Shown: positions 1 through 11,900, counted from the stretch's first letter. The stretch: DNA of 64,000 bases from Strigops habroptila (GCF_004027225.2 NC_046360.1:1538001-1602000), one strand, 5' to 3'. Notes: generated by a model not told the origin, from the sequence alone. Translations and numbers: made by a program.

Positions 1-77
1 AGGCGGCTGCAGAGCGGCCCGGGGGCACCGCGGCCCGGCCACGGCCTGAGCAGCCGCAAGACCCCAGAAGCCGCCAT
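1..77 (-). CDS. UNG: UNG1 mitochondrial first coding exon (partial, runs off the left edge)
   Basis: Read on the minus strand from an ATG at 77-75 inside CCATGG, this frame gives at least 25 residues beginning MAASGVLRLL. The peptide is rich in Arg, Leu, Ala and Gly and has no acidic residue, as expected of a mitochondrial presequence. It lies 476 bp downstream of the UNG2-specific exon on the same strand. In vertebrate UNG the mitochondrial isoform uses a second first exon (1B) with its own promoter at this point, so I infer that this is exon 1B. The sequence does not resemble human UNG1 residue by residue; presequences diverge quickly. The donor site and the catalytic exons are outside the window. 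The alternative is that this is only UNG intron 1 with a chance open frame. Four CCAAT boxes and an E2F-like site just upstream argue for a real start. Confidence 0.6.
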   Translation of the reverse strand, partial: MAASGVLRLLRPWPGRGAPGPLCSR

Positions 78-330
78 GGCCCCGCCAAGCACCGCCCTCC
101 GCACGCGGGTATTTCGCGGCAAAACAACGTCGGGCCCCTCCCCATTGGCCGCAGCGCCGCGCGGGGCCCGCCCACAAGCGGGAACACAAGTTATCTCTCT
201 CCCTATTGGTAAACGGCAAAGCGCCCGCTTCTCCCTATTGGCTCGCCACGGCTGGCGGAGAGGATTTCTACCTAGCAACCGTGACGACACGGCAGCTCTC
301 AGCGTCCATTGGGCGGCGGCGGAGCGTGGC
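78..330 (-). promoter_or_regulatory. Putative UNG1 (P_B-type) promoter with four CCAAT boxes and an E2F-like site
   Basis: On the minus strand there are four CCAAT pentamers, at 308-312, 237-241, 205-209 and 144-148. TTTCGCGG follows on the plus strand at 112-119, about 35 bp before the presumed UNG1 ATG. There is no TATA box and the region is GC-rich. Repeated CCAAT boxes with roughly 30-70 bp spacing are typical NF-Y targets in growth- and cell-cycle-regulated promoters. Human UNG is known to have separate promoters for the nuclear and mitochondrial forms. Function here is inferred from motifs only. Confidence 0.55.
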
Positions 331-553
331 CTTGATTAGCAGCTCATTCAAGCGTGCCGGGAGCGCGGGGTTTTTGGAAGTGGCCGCGCGGCGAGTGCTC
401 CCCTCACCCCCCACCTCCCCAAAAGCCGCCAGCGCTGCGCGCCCCGGCGGCCACCAACACACCGAGACCCCTCTTCACCCCCAGCCCCTCTCCCTCCTCC
501 CACAGCCGCAGCCGGCCCCTGCCCCAGCGCCACCGGCTCCCCCAGCCCGCTAC

Positions 554-643
554 CTCAGCATCACCGCCCGGCTCCGGGGAGCGGCTGCGCTTCTTGGCCG
601 GCGCGGCGCTGAAGAAGGAGTGCAGCGTCTTCTGCCCGATCAT
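554..643 (-). CDS. UNG: UNG2 nuclear uracil-DNA glycosylase, first coding exon (exon 1A)
   Basis: The frame starts at the ATG at 643-641 and encodes 30 residues beginning MIGQKTLHSFF. It ends in phase 0 at GAG before the donor GTAGCG (553 downward). UNG2 removes uracil from DNA at replication forks in the nucleus and starts base-excision repair. The exon holds the family's PCNA-binding box Q-x-x-L-x-x-F-F at residues 4-11, then a basic nuclear-localisation stretch KKRSR at 17-21. The Ser-Pro at 22-23 is equivalent to the human CDK site Ser23. As I recall, human exon 1A has 44 codons, so this exon is shorter, chiefly after the SPEP motif. The RPA-binding and catalytic parts lie left of the window. 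Transcription diverges from ALKBH2. Confidence 0.92.
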
Positions 644-714
644 GGCGATGGAGCGGACGAGGGGCAGCAGCAGCGGCGGCACTGCGCGGGGCGGCGAGTG
701 ATGGGATATGCGGA

Positions 715-727
715 TTTCGCGCCAAAA
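715..727 (+). promoter_or_regulatory. E2F binding site TTTCGCGCCAAAA
   Basis: TTTCGCGCCAAAA matches the E2F consensus TTTSSCGC on both strands, because its core is nearly palindromic. It sits 72 bp upstream of the UNG2 ATG and 136 bp upstream of the ALKBH2 ATG. It could give S-phase induction to both repair genes. Confidence 0.75.
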
Positions 728-789
728 CCGCGCGCGTGCGCGGGGTGGGCGGAGCCTCGCCAGAGGGAGGCGGAGCAGAGCACGCCTCG

Positions 790-799
790 GCGCATGCGC
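790..799. promoter_or_regulatory. NRF1 site GCGCATGCGC
   Basis: This is a perfect 10-bp palindromic NRF1 motif, 64 bp upstream of the ALKBH2 ATG. NRF1 sites of this form are common in CpG-island bidirectional promoters of housekeeping and repair genes. Confidence 0.7.
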
Positions 800-862
800 G
801 CTCGTCCCGCCTCGCCCGCGCCCTGAGGTGGCTGCCCCGGGCCCGCCGCGGTGCCGGTGCCG

Positions 863-2100
863 ATGGACAGGTTCGTGGTTAAACGCCCTCCCGAGGAGCC
901 GGGGGACAACGGGAAGAGGCCGCGGCCGGAGGAGCCCGCCCCGCGGCAGCCCCGCTGGCAGGAGATCCGGGCGGAGGGCCTGAGCTGCGACTACCGGCTG
1001 CTCTTCGGTAAGGCGGAGGCTGACGAGATCCTCCGGCAGCTGGAAGAGCAGGTGGAGTACTTCGAAGGTAACGGCTCTACCGCCCGGTGAAGCGTTTCTG
1101 AAGCCAGGAACAAGCACAGGTGCCATCCCGCAGCGTTAAGCTTTGCGCAGCTTGAAGCGCTTGTCAAGTGGTTTCATTCCTGTTTTAAGAGAACCGGCGT
1201 AGCCCCGGAACAGTGGCAGGGGTGTGTTGGTAGGTGCGAGATACCCCCCGTCACGTTAATTCAGCAGCATAGTGCTTTGGGGTGCTAGTCCCGTTCATCC
1301 CATCCAAGTGAGGTAGTGAGGCAGTGCCAGACCCGAGTGCTTTGCTGGGATAGAAGCATTTGAAGGTTGTCACAGGCATCCTGTTGTCCCACCGGAGAGT
1401 CACAGAAGCTCCAGATCAAGGAGAATGTTGAACTGTGTAGAGTTAACACAGAGCTGGGTTTGATCCTTCTCGTTTCTTCTTTAAACAGGGGAAATAACAA
1501 AACTGCATGTGTTTGGCAAATGGCATGACATTCCAAGGAGGATGGTAACCTACGGAGACCCTGAGTTAACATACATGTACTCAGGTGTTACCTTCTCTCC
1601 TAAGCCCTGGATCCCAGTTCTGAACCATATCAGAGAGCGCATCGCTTCGGACACAGGACATACTTTCAATTTTGTGCTTATCAACAGGTATGTCTGATTT
1701 CTGATCGCATCAAGCAGCTTGTTCAAATGAAAAGTTGCTTGTACAACACTTGACGCATCACTGAGGAGCCGTTTGACGTTCATTTGGCAGATACAAAGAT
1801 GGTGAGGACCACATAGGTGAGCATCGAGATGATGAGAGAGAACTGGTTCCCCGCAGCCCCATTGCGTCCGTGTCCTTCGGAGCTTGCAGGGACTTTGTCT
1901 TCAGGCACTATGCTTCCCGAGGGAAGAATGCAAAATGCCACATCAAGCCCATCAAGCTGCAGCTAGCCCACGGGAGCCTGCTGATGATGAAGTACCCCAC
2001 CAATGTGTATTGGTACCACAGCCTGCCCCCCCGCAAGAGAGTGCTTGCCCCAAGAGTCAACCTCACATTTCGGAAAGTGATGGCTATAGCCAAGAAGTGA
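863..2100 (+). CDS. ALKBH2: ALKBH2, alkylated-DNA repair dioxygenase
   Basis: Three coding exons (863-1067, 1489-1687, 1791-2100; stop TGA 2098-2100) give 237 aa; human has 261. The enzyme is a nuclear Fe(II)/2-oxoglutarate dioxygenase that oxidatively removes 1-methyladenine, 3-methylcytosine and etheno adducts from double-stranded DNA. Residues 3-7 (RFVVK) fit the APIM PCNA-binding motif [KR][FYW][LIVA][LIVA][KR]. Residues 76-78 (VFG) are the human base-flipping finger. The iron ligands are H146 and D148 (HRDDE) and H211 (WYHSL), and R223 in APRVNLTFR binds 2-oxoglutarate. The shorter length comes from the poorly conserved linker between the APIM and IRAEGL. Introns are short (421 and 103 bp) with GT-AG ends, and phases match throughout. 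The start sits in the context GCCGATGG. Identity is clear; the transcription start was not determined. Confidence 0.97.
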
Positions 2101-2250
2101 ATTACTCAGCAATCAAGCCCCAGGTTGTTTGACTCTGAAAATAGAAACTTTCTTTCCCAAAGTAACTCAGTTTCTCATTCAAACACTGTCTTTGATGATC
2201 TAAGGTACAAATTAAACCAAGAGAGGAGGCAGCATTCTTGGTAACATGCT

Positions 2251-2256
2251 AATAAA
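2251..2256 (+). promoter_or_regulatory. ALKBH2 polyadenylation signal (proximal)
   Basis: AATAAA lies 151 bp after the ALKBH2 stop codon and would give a short 3' UTR. A second AATAAA at 2557-2562 is a distal candidate. Which is used cannot be told from the sequence. Confidence 0.55.
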
Positions 2257-4266
2257 GACTGCGACTGCTGATCTTAAATGCCAGGAATAGTTTGTGAAAT
2301 GCTGCTGTAGTTCTGCACATACATGTTTTTAATGAGTAAGACCTTTGTTTTACTCAGGAGGAATTTTGTTCTCAACTCATCTTCATCTAGCCAGTTTTCC
2401 CAGAAGATCAAAATACTCTGTAGCCTCAAGGTAGCCATGCAACAGTTTGTAAATACTATAAAGTACAAGATGTGATCATTTGTAGCTGATGCTGTTCAAC
2501 AGGTGACGCTTTCTTGTCTGCTCTGTCAATAAGCTATAGTTTGCTTATCTTTTAAGAATAAAATACAACTGAGACTGCCATGGAGAGGAGGAGTGCTAAA
2601 ATATGGATATAGTGAGTGTGGCAGGGCTGGCTGCGTGTTTTACAGTCACTGTGTCTGCAGATGCTCCTCTGCCTTCTCTGCTGAGGTGGGAGTCTGGGTT
2701 CTTTTGGTCAGTGGGAAGGAGGAAGCTGTGCAAGGAGAGGGTGCTTTGTACAGAAACCAGGCAGCATAAGATGACTTTTTGGGAAGAGGCTGGGTTGGAC
2801 CATTTACATGGACAATGCAGTGGGACAGGCTGTGCCTTCTGAGAGTGTTTTTCTAAATAATTATCCTTAGGGATTCCATTCTGACTACCTGGAAGCCATC
2901 ACCTTCCATGGTGAATCCTGCAGGAAATGAGGAAGGACCTTCCAAAGTTACCAACAACAGGTCTTGTGATGGTGAGTACCGAGCGAAAACGTGACTTGAC
3001 CCCTGTGTAACCAGGCTACAAGCACTTGAATTAGTGATGGGCTCTACTCTTAATTGCTGGGTCGTTAGGCCAGTGTAATTAATGTCTGTTTAGACCGTTT
3101 GGAGTAGCTACTTCTTACTCCCTGCCACAGAAAATGCTATGTGTAGGTAAAAAGCTGCATGAATCCTGCTTATCCAGAGAACTTCTGTCCCACGTGCCAA
3201 ATGCAGCTTGGCTTAGAGCTTGGTCTTCATTTCAAGACATTACCACATGTGAACAGCTACATTTTTAAATAAGTTTGTTCTTTTATTGCTACTGTACAGT
3301 TACAAAAATACCCTGAAGTGAAAACACAACTTCAAACAGCAGTGCCGTGTTTGACCATAATATCATACATCTTCAATAATGCACAGAATAATCCAAACAC
3401 AGGGATGTCATCTTGGAGCTCTGCTCTGATGGTCTTTTACATTGTATTAATGCCTTCTCCACCATGGAAGCTTGTAAGTAACAAGCACCAGTGTTTGATG
3501 AGCCTCATGTGCCTGCACAGAACCCAGCAACTTCCAAAGGTGAGGGTTGGGTGGCAAACATCTGCAGAGGTGTTTGATGCTCACAGGAGCTGGGAGTGTC
3601 CAGCACAGCTCAGGGCCAAGGTGCTGATCCTCCCTTCCTCACACCAAGGGCTTAGCCAAGACCATCTACTCCTTCCTAACAGTGAAAGCTCGAACAATGC
3701 TGGCTCCTCAGCCCTCATCTTTACAGCTCTTGAGGAAGCTTTCGGAGTGAATCTGCGGCTGGGTGCAATGGAGCAGTTATTTATCAGTGCTCTCATTCTC
3801 ATCAAACAGGCCCCTGTTGGAAAGCAGCTCTACACAAAAGAAAAATACATGGAACATAGAAGCTGGCAGCAACACGTGGCTCTGTGCCCCTGGTACAAGC
3901 TGACAAATGACATCTTAGCCCGTTGCCTGCATATGTTCTGACCAACCTGCAGCATTGCTGCTTTCTAAATCAAGTGCCCTGTTCAGATGAACCTCCCCAA
4001 AATTCAGTTAAAACCCCTAAACAGCCCATTGAGAACAGCTATGGCAGAATACACACACTGCTGGCAGTGGAAATGTTTTGAAGTGGTGAGGTACAAATGG
4101 GAGACCTGCTGGGTGCTTTGCGTGATGTTTTGTCTTCCATGAGTTCATAGAGCTGCACACCAGGGCTGCACAGAACGGAGGGAGGGCTTTCACCTTCCTC
4201 AAGTCCATTAGTTCTTAGTTTAATGGCCCTTAGTTCAGTTTGGCATTTTGCATCCTTCTACTGGTT

Positions 4267-4276
4267 TTTATTTATT
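4267..4276 (-). promoter_or_regulatory. Candidate USP30 polyadenylation signal
   Basis: Plus-strand TTTATTTATT reads as two overlapping AATAAA hexamers on the minus strand, about 1.7 kb after the USP30 stop. A further AATAAA on the minus strand at 3282-3287 would give a 2.7-kb 3' UTR. Confidence 0.45.
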
Positions 4277-5992
4277 CTAGTGTTTTCCTCATTGCTTTTC
4301 CATAACTTCAAATAGAAAGGGTAAAACCATGCTACAGCCTAGCACAGACAGGGAGGCTCCTCAGGAACTAGTACATCAGTGGATTTATAGACTAGTTTAT
4401 GTACTATGAGCATTACTTGGAGCAGGAATTGTGATCAGTGCTCTGGAATGATGAGTTGTGTGAATAGTTTTGCATACACGTCCGTGACCACTGCTATTTT
4501 GGCTGGTTTGAGCCTCCCATGGAGGAGCTCTGGATGCTTGTAAGCTTTGGGTAGCAGTATGAATACATGAGGTACAAAGTTGCCCTAAAAAACTATTAAG
4601 ACAGTTGTTAGCATTTGAAAACTTAGTTGGTTTACACTGAAAAAGCTTGTCTGATGAATTAGGCTTTTTTCCCTCCAAGCTCACAAGGATAGAAAAGAGC
4701 TAAAAAGAGCCCACAGACTTTATCCCTGGTCATTTAAAAGCAGTCAAAAGGACCGGTTTTGCTGCTTCTCCTTCTGTGCTTTGTTTGGGGTTTACTTTTC
4801 TTTTACACCTCACACAATCCAGAGCAGCAGAGTGCAATTCCCTTCTATTCCTGCAGCAACCTGTGTCTCATGCAGCACCACCAGGCTTTTCAGGTTGCTG
4901 CATGACCTCCCCAGGCAAGCGAGTGTCCCCAGCCCCGATTCAATCGCGCAATCTCTAACTTCCCAAGGGGGTTGCTCTCAGCTCACAGTCACAGCCAGCA
5001 CAAGCTCCACAGCAAGGCAGACATCAGGGATATGAATGGTCTATGAGAAATGGCAGTTTTCAGCATTAAAATAGGAAGGGCAAGTCTAGAACACCAAGTA
5101 CAGTAGCCTTGAAATCACAGCATTAAAAGTTGTAGTCGATACTACAAGCAACTGTATTCAACAGTTTCAGAGTGACAAGGAAATGACAATACTGGTCACC
5201 AGCAAACGCTCCTGTCTCTTGAGTTCAGCCATATTCCAAAGGTACAGAACAGCAAATCAGGGGCTCAGCTAAAACAGATTAAAAAACCTATATTTTCTCC
5301 TGGAAAAAGGAAACTGCACTTTGAATCAGCAGAAGAACTTCTGTGCTGTCTGAAGAATTAAAATATCAGGAAGATGGTGTGAACAGGGAAGCTGGGGTTT
5401 GGATCATGCATGTTATGTAGAGATGCCTTACTTTACTGATAAGCTGGAATATCACAATCTGATTCCATTTGCAGTTCATCCCATCACTTTGAGACGTTTG
5501 TCAGAACACAACAGACACACAGTGGACTCAGACAATGGTAGATGAGCTCTTTGAATAGGCTCAAGGCACTTTGTTTCTTAAATCATTGCCTTTGATAGCA
5601 GAAGCTTCCCATCAACCACTCCTGGGGCTGCCCTGTTCAGAAACGTCTGCAGTGAAATGTGTAGGATTAAGCATCTCCCTTTGAAACTGTACACACACGT
5701 CAGAGTATGGAACACAGCCTTGGGAAGTCTGTTTGCAATGTCTGCTTCAGAGCTGTGATGTTGGCAAAATTACTACCTAACAGAATAAATACTCCTTTAA
5801 TACAGATCTACTCCGGCCTGCACAACATCAGCAGACCAGCTTTGGTACAAACACAACTCCCAGCAGGAGCCAGCCATTGCCATAGAGGAGGGGAAGGTTA
5901 AAGGGCCTGTGGTGGGTTATTTGCATAACAGGAGGTGCCACGTAGATCTCATCAGAGCAATTCTGTCAGGTTTTGTCCTTCTTCTCTCTTCA

Positions 5993-8900
5993 TCACTCTT
6001 CAGCCTTTGACTCCAAGCTCTGGTGCTGTACCCTGGAGTGAACCCGCTCGTAGAACAGCAGGTAGGCACTACAGGAGAGGACCTCCTGCAGGCTGGCTTT
6101 GCGGACGGTGTCGTCTGAGATCCACAGCCACTGGCTGCTGACAGCAAACGGGCTGCGGGGGGAAGGCGGGGAGCGGCGGTAGGTCACAAAGTGTCCCGAG
6201 TGCATGTCGCCGTGGTGAACCACCACTGCCATCAGGCGGTAAAGGTACACGGGCGAGCTGAAGGACACAGAAACAGCAAAGGGTCAGCGGCTCTCATGGG
6301 GCACACCTCAACCAGAAGCAGCCCCAGTTGCTTTGTCTTCAGCTGCGGTTTCTTTCTAGAGCAAATAGATGCTCTAAGAGACACGCCGCCTTGCAATTAC
6401 TTCTCTGTACAGCAAGTCTTCACTGCAGTGCTGCCTGATTCAATTTCCAAGAAAACCAAACCATTTATGAGTTCATGGTTACTATGTTCTGTACAGCATG
6501 ATTTTGCAACAGCGTGTCGCATCAAACTTACCAATGTGCCACCATTAAAACACTGTTATCAGACAGAAAAGCTATTCTAAAGAATGTGCTTTTAACCAGA
6601 GGTAAAATTGCAGCAGGTAACCCACAGATAACAATGGAAACACTTTCAAGGACTTGCTCCGCAGCTGTCTTCATAACATTTGGAACAAAACGCTTCCAGG
6701 CTTCTTAATTCACACAGTGATTGTGGGAATTGTCATCCTCATGAGGAAAATACACAGTGGCAGATGGAAGAAGTGACACAGAACTAAGTATACGTTCGTC
6801 ACCAGCATGAAAATAAGTGAATGGTATCAAAGGCCAAGAAGACATTATCAGGGGAAGCATCAAGGCAGATTTACTCAGTAGAATCATGGCCCCAACTTAA
6901 AACAAGCTTGTTAAATATAGTGTTTAGAAAAAATCTGTAAGAGATCTGTGGATTTCTTGCAGTGGTTTTAAAATCAGAGTAAGAGCGGGAAAAAAATGAA
7001 GGGGTAGAGGAAACCAGCAGGAATAAGATTATGGCTTTTCAGAAGGGTGATTTACTGCACCATGAACCGGAGAAAGGAGGTTTTGAGTTTTGCTTGCAAT
7101 ATGCTCTACTGCCATGGGGAAATGGAGCCAAAGACAAGCACCAAAAATCAGCCAAGAGAAAAGCAAAGTATTTCCACATAGGAGCTAAATTCTGTGACTG
7201 TGCAGCCTCATAATAAAGAGAGAATAAAGGAAGACATAGTTTGAAAGGACATAAGTTACAATAGGACACAGCTGTAACTTACCTGCATTCTGGGAATGCA
7301 GCAAGTGGAAAAGTTCCCGAGGACATTAAAAATGAAGAGGGGCAGGCACCATTCACAAAGTGTGGTTTAGTGCCTGCTGGTTGTTCTGCACCTGCAAGAG
7401 AAAGGAGGCAGTAATTTATTAGTATTGCTAATAACAGCGCTTCGGTTCCTGCAACACATCACAGAATACAAAGGTGTTTCAGTGACTTTAATTCATTACC
7501 TACCACAATCCCTTAGGAGATGCCATTTGCAGCATCTTTCTATGCTTGTCCTGAAGCCTTAGAAGAGATCACTAACAAGATCATCCCTAGGACTTCCCAG
7601 TTTAACATTCCTTCATCCTCTGGTCATAAATCCTGTGAGTTTTATGCTATCTGGGAATTCTTGTTTGTTGGTAAGTTTTTTTAATATTAGGATCAAACTA
7701 AATTACCAAAAGAGAACTGTAAACTTGGAGCAGGGGATGCTAATGCTTGCTGGGAAAGGGATTTCTACCTGTCCTCATTGCAGAGATCCAAATAAAGACA
7801 CTGTTCTTATGTCCATTCTGCAGATTAGAATGGCTTGTCACTGAAATGCAGAAATACCTGATCTATTTCAGAGTAAGTACCTGCAGGTTTCACTGCTATC
7901 CCATCCTTTGTTCCAGGTGCTGTCTCTTCAGAGTTTTTCTGATTCAGCTCAGTCTGGCTGGACTTGTGAACAGGAACGTGGTATTTGTAGATGTCCATGA
8001 TCAGGAACTCATTGAACTGCACGTGTTCATGACGCTTCAGAGGAGTGCCTTGGTTTGACCAGCTCAGTCTTTGCAGATGGATACACAAACACTGAGGGAG
8101 CTTCAGCAGTATTCCAGAGAAAAGGAGGGTCAAAATACCATTTTCAATGAAAAGAAACTGCTGTGCAAGTTAAAAGCATACTAAAGGAACTGGTGAGTCT
8201 AGTGGATAAGGAAGTGCATCACTGAACAGTTCCCTTATGGGCTCCTAGAAGTGTTCACTCCAATTTGTTGTAAGACATTTGCTAGTACTCAGTAATGGCT
8301 TTGTACAGTGAGAGTACCAGGGGAAAAAGGCCAGGGAGTTACAAATGTCTGACATGCAAAGTCATGCCAGGGTTAACCTCTGTCAATAAGTGCATATTAC
8401 TATTGATGGCACTGAGGATCTTAATTGCAGACCAGTGCCCTGCTGTCCTCTGGGTTATATGATTACAGAACAAAAAAGAAGAGCTTCTAATAGAAATTAC
8501 AGTCAGTGTTTAGCACCATAATCACTTGTTGAAACCAGCTGTATTTAGAACATTTTAGATTTCTTTGAAACATGCAAAAGCACCTTCAAACACAGTATGA
8601 ATATATATGAATCACTTCCCTTGCCAAGGAAATCAAGCATCAATGCAAGACTGAACTGCTGCTGAGCCAAAGTCATGTTTAAGTGTTTTGCTGAATAACA
8701 GTAGAATATTCATATTCTTTAAGGTAGAGACTTGATGTTTGGCTGAATTGAGGCCTTAATGCCTACAAATATTTGACAAGTGAGCTTACTTTTTTAAGTA
8801 GAACATTAAAATAGTCTAATACCAAGAATTGGACATCAAGCAAAAAGATGAAAGAAACAAATGACTGTATAATGGGATTTAAAATAGATTTGGAGGGATA

Positions 8901-11900
8901 GCTTGACTCACCTTGCCTAACTTTAATTGCTTAACAAATGTTGTTCTCTGGTTTTCTATGCTCTGTCCATTCAGAATCCCTTCTGCCTGAATCTGAAATC
9001 AAAAGAAAAGGAATAAAGCCATTTGATTACCTGCTGTGTTTGATTACACATAATAGTGCAGGTCTGCACACTGCAGACAAAAGCAGTTCTTTATCTAGAA
9101 CTGTGCTTGGTGCATTAATAACACCTGCAGTTTTCTAGGAACTTTAAGAATAGTTGGCCTATCCTAATGGATCAGAATTTTAAGCCAAAGTCAAGCAAAA
9201 AGGAGCATTTTCAGAACAAGCCCAGTGCCCAGGTTTGTGTGTAGTCACACATCAATGCTGTTGGCTTTCAAATGAGCCACTCTGGCTCTGTGCTGTCAAA
9301 CTACAGGCAACTGCAAAATACTGTTTCAAATACCAGAACAAAAAAATTATCCAAAATATTACCTAAATAATAGCTGGTAATTACAGAATAAAATACTTGT
9401 CTGTTTTATAATATTAGTAATAAATAAAGCTTCAAATTATTCTGTGAGAGAAGAACTCTGTTTTAAATAGAAGAAGTCCCAGGCAGGCTAGAAGCTTTCC
9501 TACAGTCATGAAGAAAGGAATAGGAAACTGAAACCTTAACTCTGTCAGCAGCTTCAAACTGAGCTAGAAGGTTACTTAAATGAAGAGGACATACTTTAGT
9601 GCAGTTGTCACACACAACATCCTTCACAGATTCGGAGGAGATGAAGTGGTGGAGGCAGTGGTCCAGCGTCAGGGGACGACCCTTAGTACAAATGAAAGCC
9701 AGAGTTATGTGTAGTAAGTTTTAGGGTACATGACACTTAATTTTGTGAAAGGATTTTTCCTCGTTTCTTCCACTGAAACTACAGAATTGTAGACTTATTT
9801 CTTGAGAAAAGTGACTAAATGGCTTTGAGGGTAGAACACTGATAATGTAACTAACTACAGGGAATATTCCTTGGCCTGGATTAAACACAGAAGACACTGC
9901 AGCCTGTGGAGAAGAACAATAACTGACTCCCCCCAAATCTACAACGTTTTGTCATTCACTGTTTTTCAAAGAGCCAAAAAGAAACAGAAACAATTTCCAG
10001 TTGAAATCACTCAATCCAAAAGCCTGTACTGGGTAACCTGTGTGCTATCACCACAGAGACAAAGCACCCCAAGGTCACCTCCCAGGACTGCCAGAAACAG
10101 GCCTCAGGGTATGATCTGGTCTGTTCAAATTACACAGAAAGGAGCAAATACCCCACCAGGAGAGACAGCAAACTGTTGGTGTCATCAAAGTCATGCTTGT
10201 TGTACTAACTGGTAATTTGCACCAACATGTTAGTGATGAGGTGCTGTATTAGCACAACAGGATCATTTATTAAAAGGCAGGAAAATAAATAGCTACTCAC
10301 TTACACTTAGGCTGGAGCATCTTAAAAAGGGACTAATGAAGCTAAAGCTGTGATAACAAGGCAATAGGCAAGACTGGCTTGTGGTCAGGCAGAGATACGT
10401 ACCCACACAGTTGCTGGAATGCTCAGTGAGAGACTGTCAAAGGTATCGTACCTCACAGGACTCTGCATGGAAATATTTCACACATCCAGTGAGCTAAAAT
10501 TTAGGATAATCCAAATAAAATAACCCCAAAACACCCCAACCTGACACAAGATGAACATACGCTCTCTGCTGTCCATGATAATCAGTGGAATGGGGTCAAA
10601 CCCCTCCACGTTCCAAGTACCAAAGGTGCCACTTTGCCTCTTTCTGCCCCTTGTTTGCAAGGGTTTGAGAAGTAAAAGTACTAAACTTCCTCCTACAGTT
10701 TGACCTCTAAATGAGATTCACTTTCGGTATGTTTTCTTTATCCAGGTTATCTTCACTTCGTTCCTCTGGATAACAGGACTGCAACTGAATCTGGCTTTGC
10801 ATGTGCCACCTCAACACTGCCTGTGGAATGACTAGCTAGTCCTAAACCACTACCCCTGTGAGTGGATTTTCAGTATGTGGTAGCTGTGGGACTAAACACT
10901 AAATATTCAGCTATTATTCTGTGTGCTAAGACAGCTCTTATCCCCACAAAACGGACCACACAATGTTCTTCAGTATATTTAGTGACACATTCTTGTTTAC
11001 CACCACCACCATAAGAAGTACCTGAAAAAGTAACAGCCTGAGCTGTCAGCCCTGCAAACTTTTGGTGCTGAAACCAACTATGTCAGAAACAAGGGATGGT
11101 GGTTTCAGAACCATCTTTTTTCACACACACCTATTACCAGACACAGATTCTCATACCTGGTGTTCACAGTGTTTGCAAACCATGTTGCTGGTGAGCCTTC
11201 CATGAAAAGGATGTGGAGATTTCCAGTGATTTGACACAAGGGGAAGAGATCCTGAAACACAAAGTTGAAATTGTTCTTTTATTTTCAATCCATCTTGTGT
11301 TCATTGCTGTAGTTCCACATTTTTGGTCCACTGTAATAAAAGTAACTGCTCTAAAACATGTTCTGTCCCACTGACACATAATTAATGGGGTTTGTTTTAC
11401 AGCTGAAGAGATACATTTCAGTCCAATACAGACAAAGATCAATTAATGTTAACCCCTTAATAAACACATTGACTACACTATGAATATTCACATTTCAGAA
11501 TGGAAAAAAGCATACCTCTTGTTCTGCAGCTTATTTGCTTTTGGGTTATTTCTGGCTGCTACAGAGGAAGATAAAAGATTTCATTAACCCTACCTTAGAA
11601 AGCACTGAGTATTAAATATGTTCTTATTTCATCCCTAATACACTTTTCTGCCGTTAGAACAATTGTGTGGGTTTAGTGTCTCTTTATATTTGAGGAAGGC
11701 CAAAAAACCTGGTATGCAACAAATTTGTATCTGACAAAAAGAACATTTCTAATAAAATGAATAGTTAATCTGCAGAATTCTCTGCCTTGGAATGCTAAAA
11801 TAAAAGTGTTACAGATTTTATAAACCTTTTGTATCTATTTTAGACAAAAAGTGATAGAAACTTCCCATCTGCATGAAGTTTACCACTGAACTGGAGGTTG

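Larger units (their letters stand above)
644..862. promoter_or_regulatory. UNG2/ALKBH2 bidirectional promoter
   Basis: Only 219 bp separate the UNG2 start codon (minus) from the ALKBH2 start codon (plus). The segment is GC-rich, CpG-dense and lacks a TATA box. It contains a consensus E2F site (715-727), a GC box GGGGTGGGCGG (742-752) and a palindromic NRF1 site (790-799). Both genes' 5' UTRs must lie inside it, so the two core promoters must be very close together. The layout is seen directly; shared regulation by cell cycle (E2F) and by NRF1 is inferred from the motifs. Confidence 0.8.
2101..5992. other. ALKBH2-USP30 tail-to-tail interval (3' UTRs and spacer)
   Basis: This 3.9-kb interval contains no exon I recognise. 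The left part is ALKBH2 3' UTR with signals at 2251 and 2557. The right part, up to 5992, should be USP30 3' UTR on the minus strand. Minus-strand polyadenylation candidates are the overlapping AATAAA pair at 4267-4276 and one at 3282-3287. No CR1 or other repeat is recognisable. A 207-codon plus-strand open frame at 3318-3941 lies inside it and is treated under findings. Confidence 0.6.

Noticed and set aside
271-279. RFX-like half site CCTAGCAAC, also found at 16277-16285
   Set aside because: The second half of the X-box is missing or poor at both places, and a 9-mer pair is not strong evidence.
10478-10660. 60-codon minus-strand frame with the string GTWNVEGFDPIPLII in USP30 intron 7
   Set aside because: Absent from USP30 and between two exons that join in phase without it. 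No family recognised.
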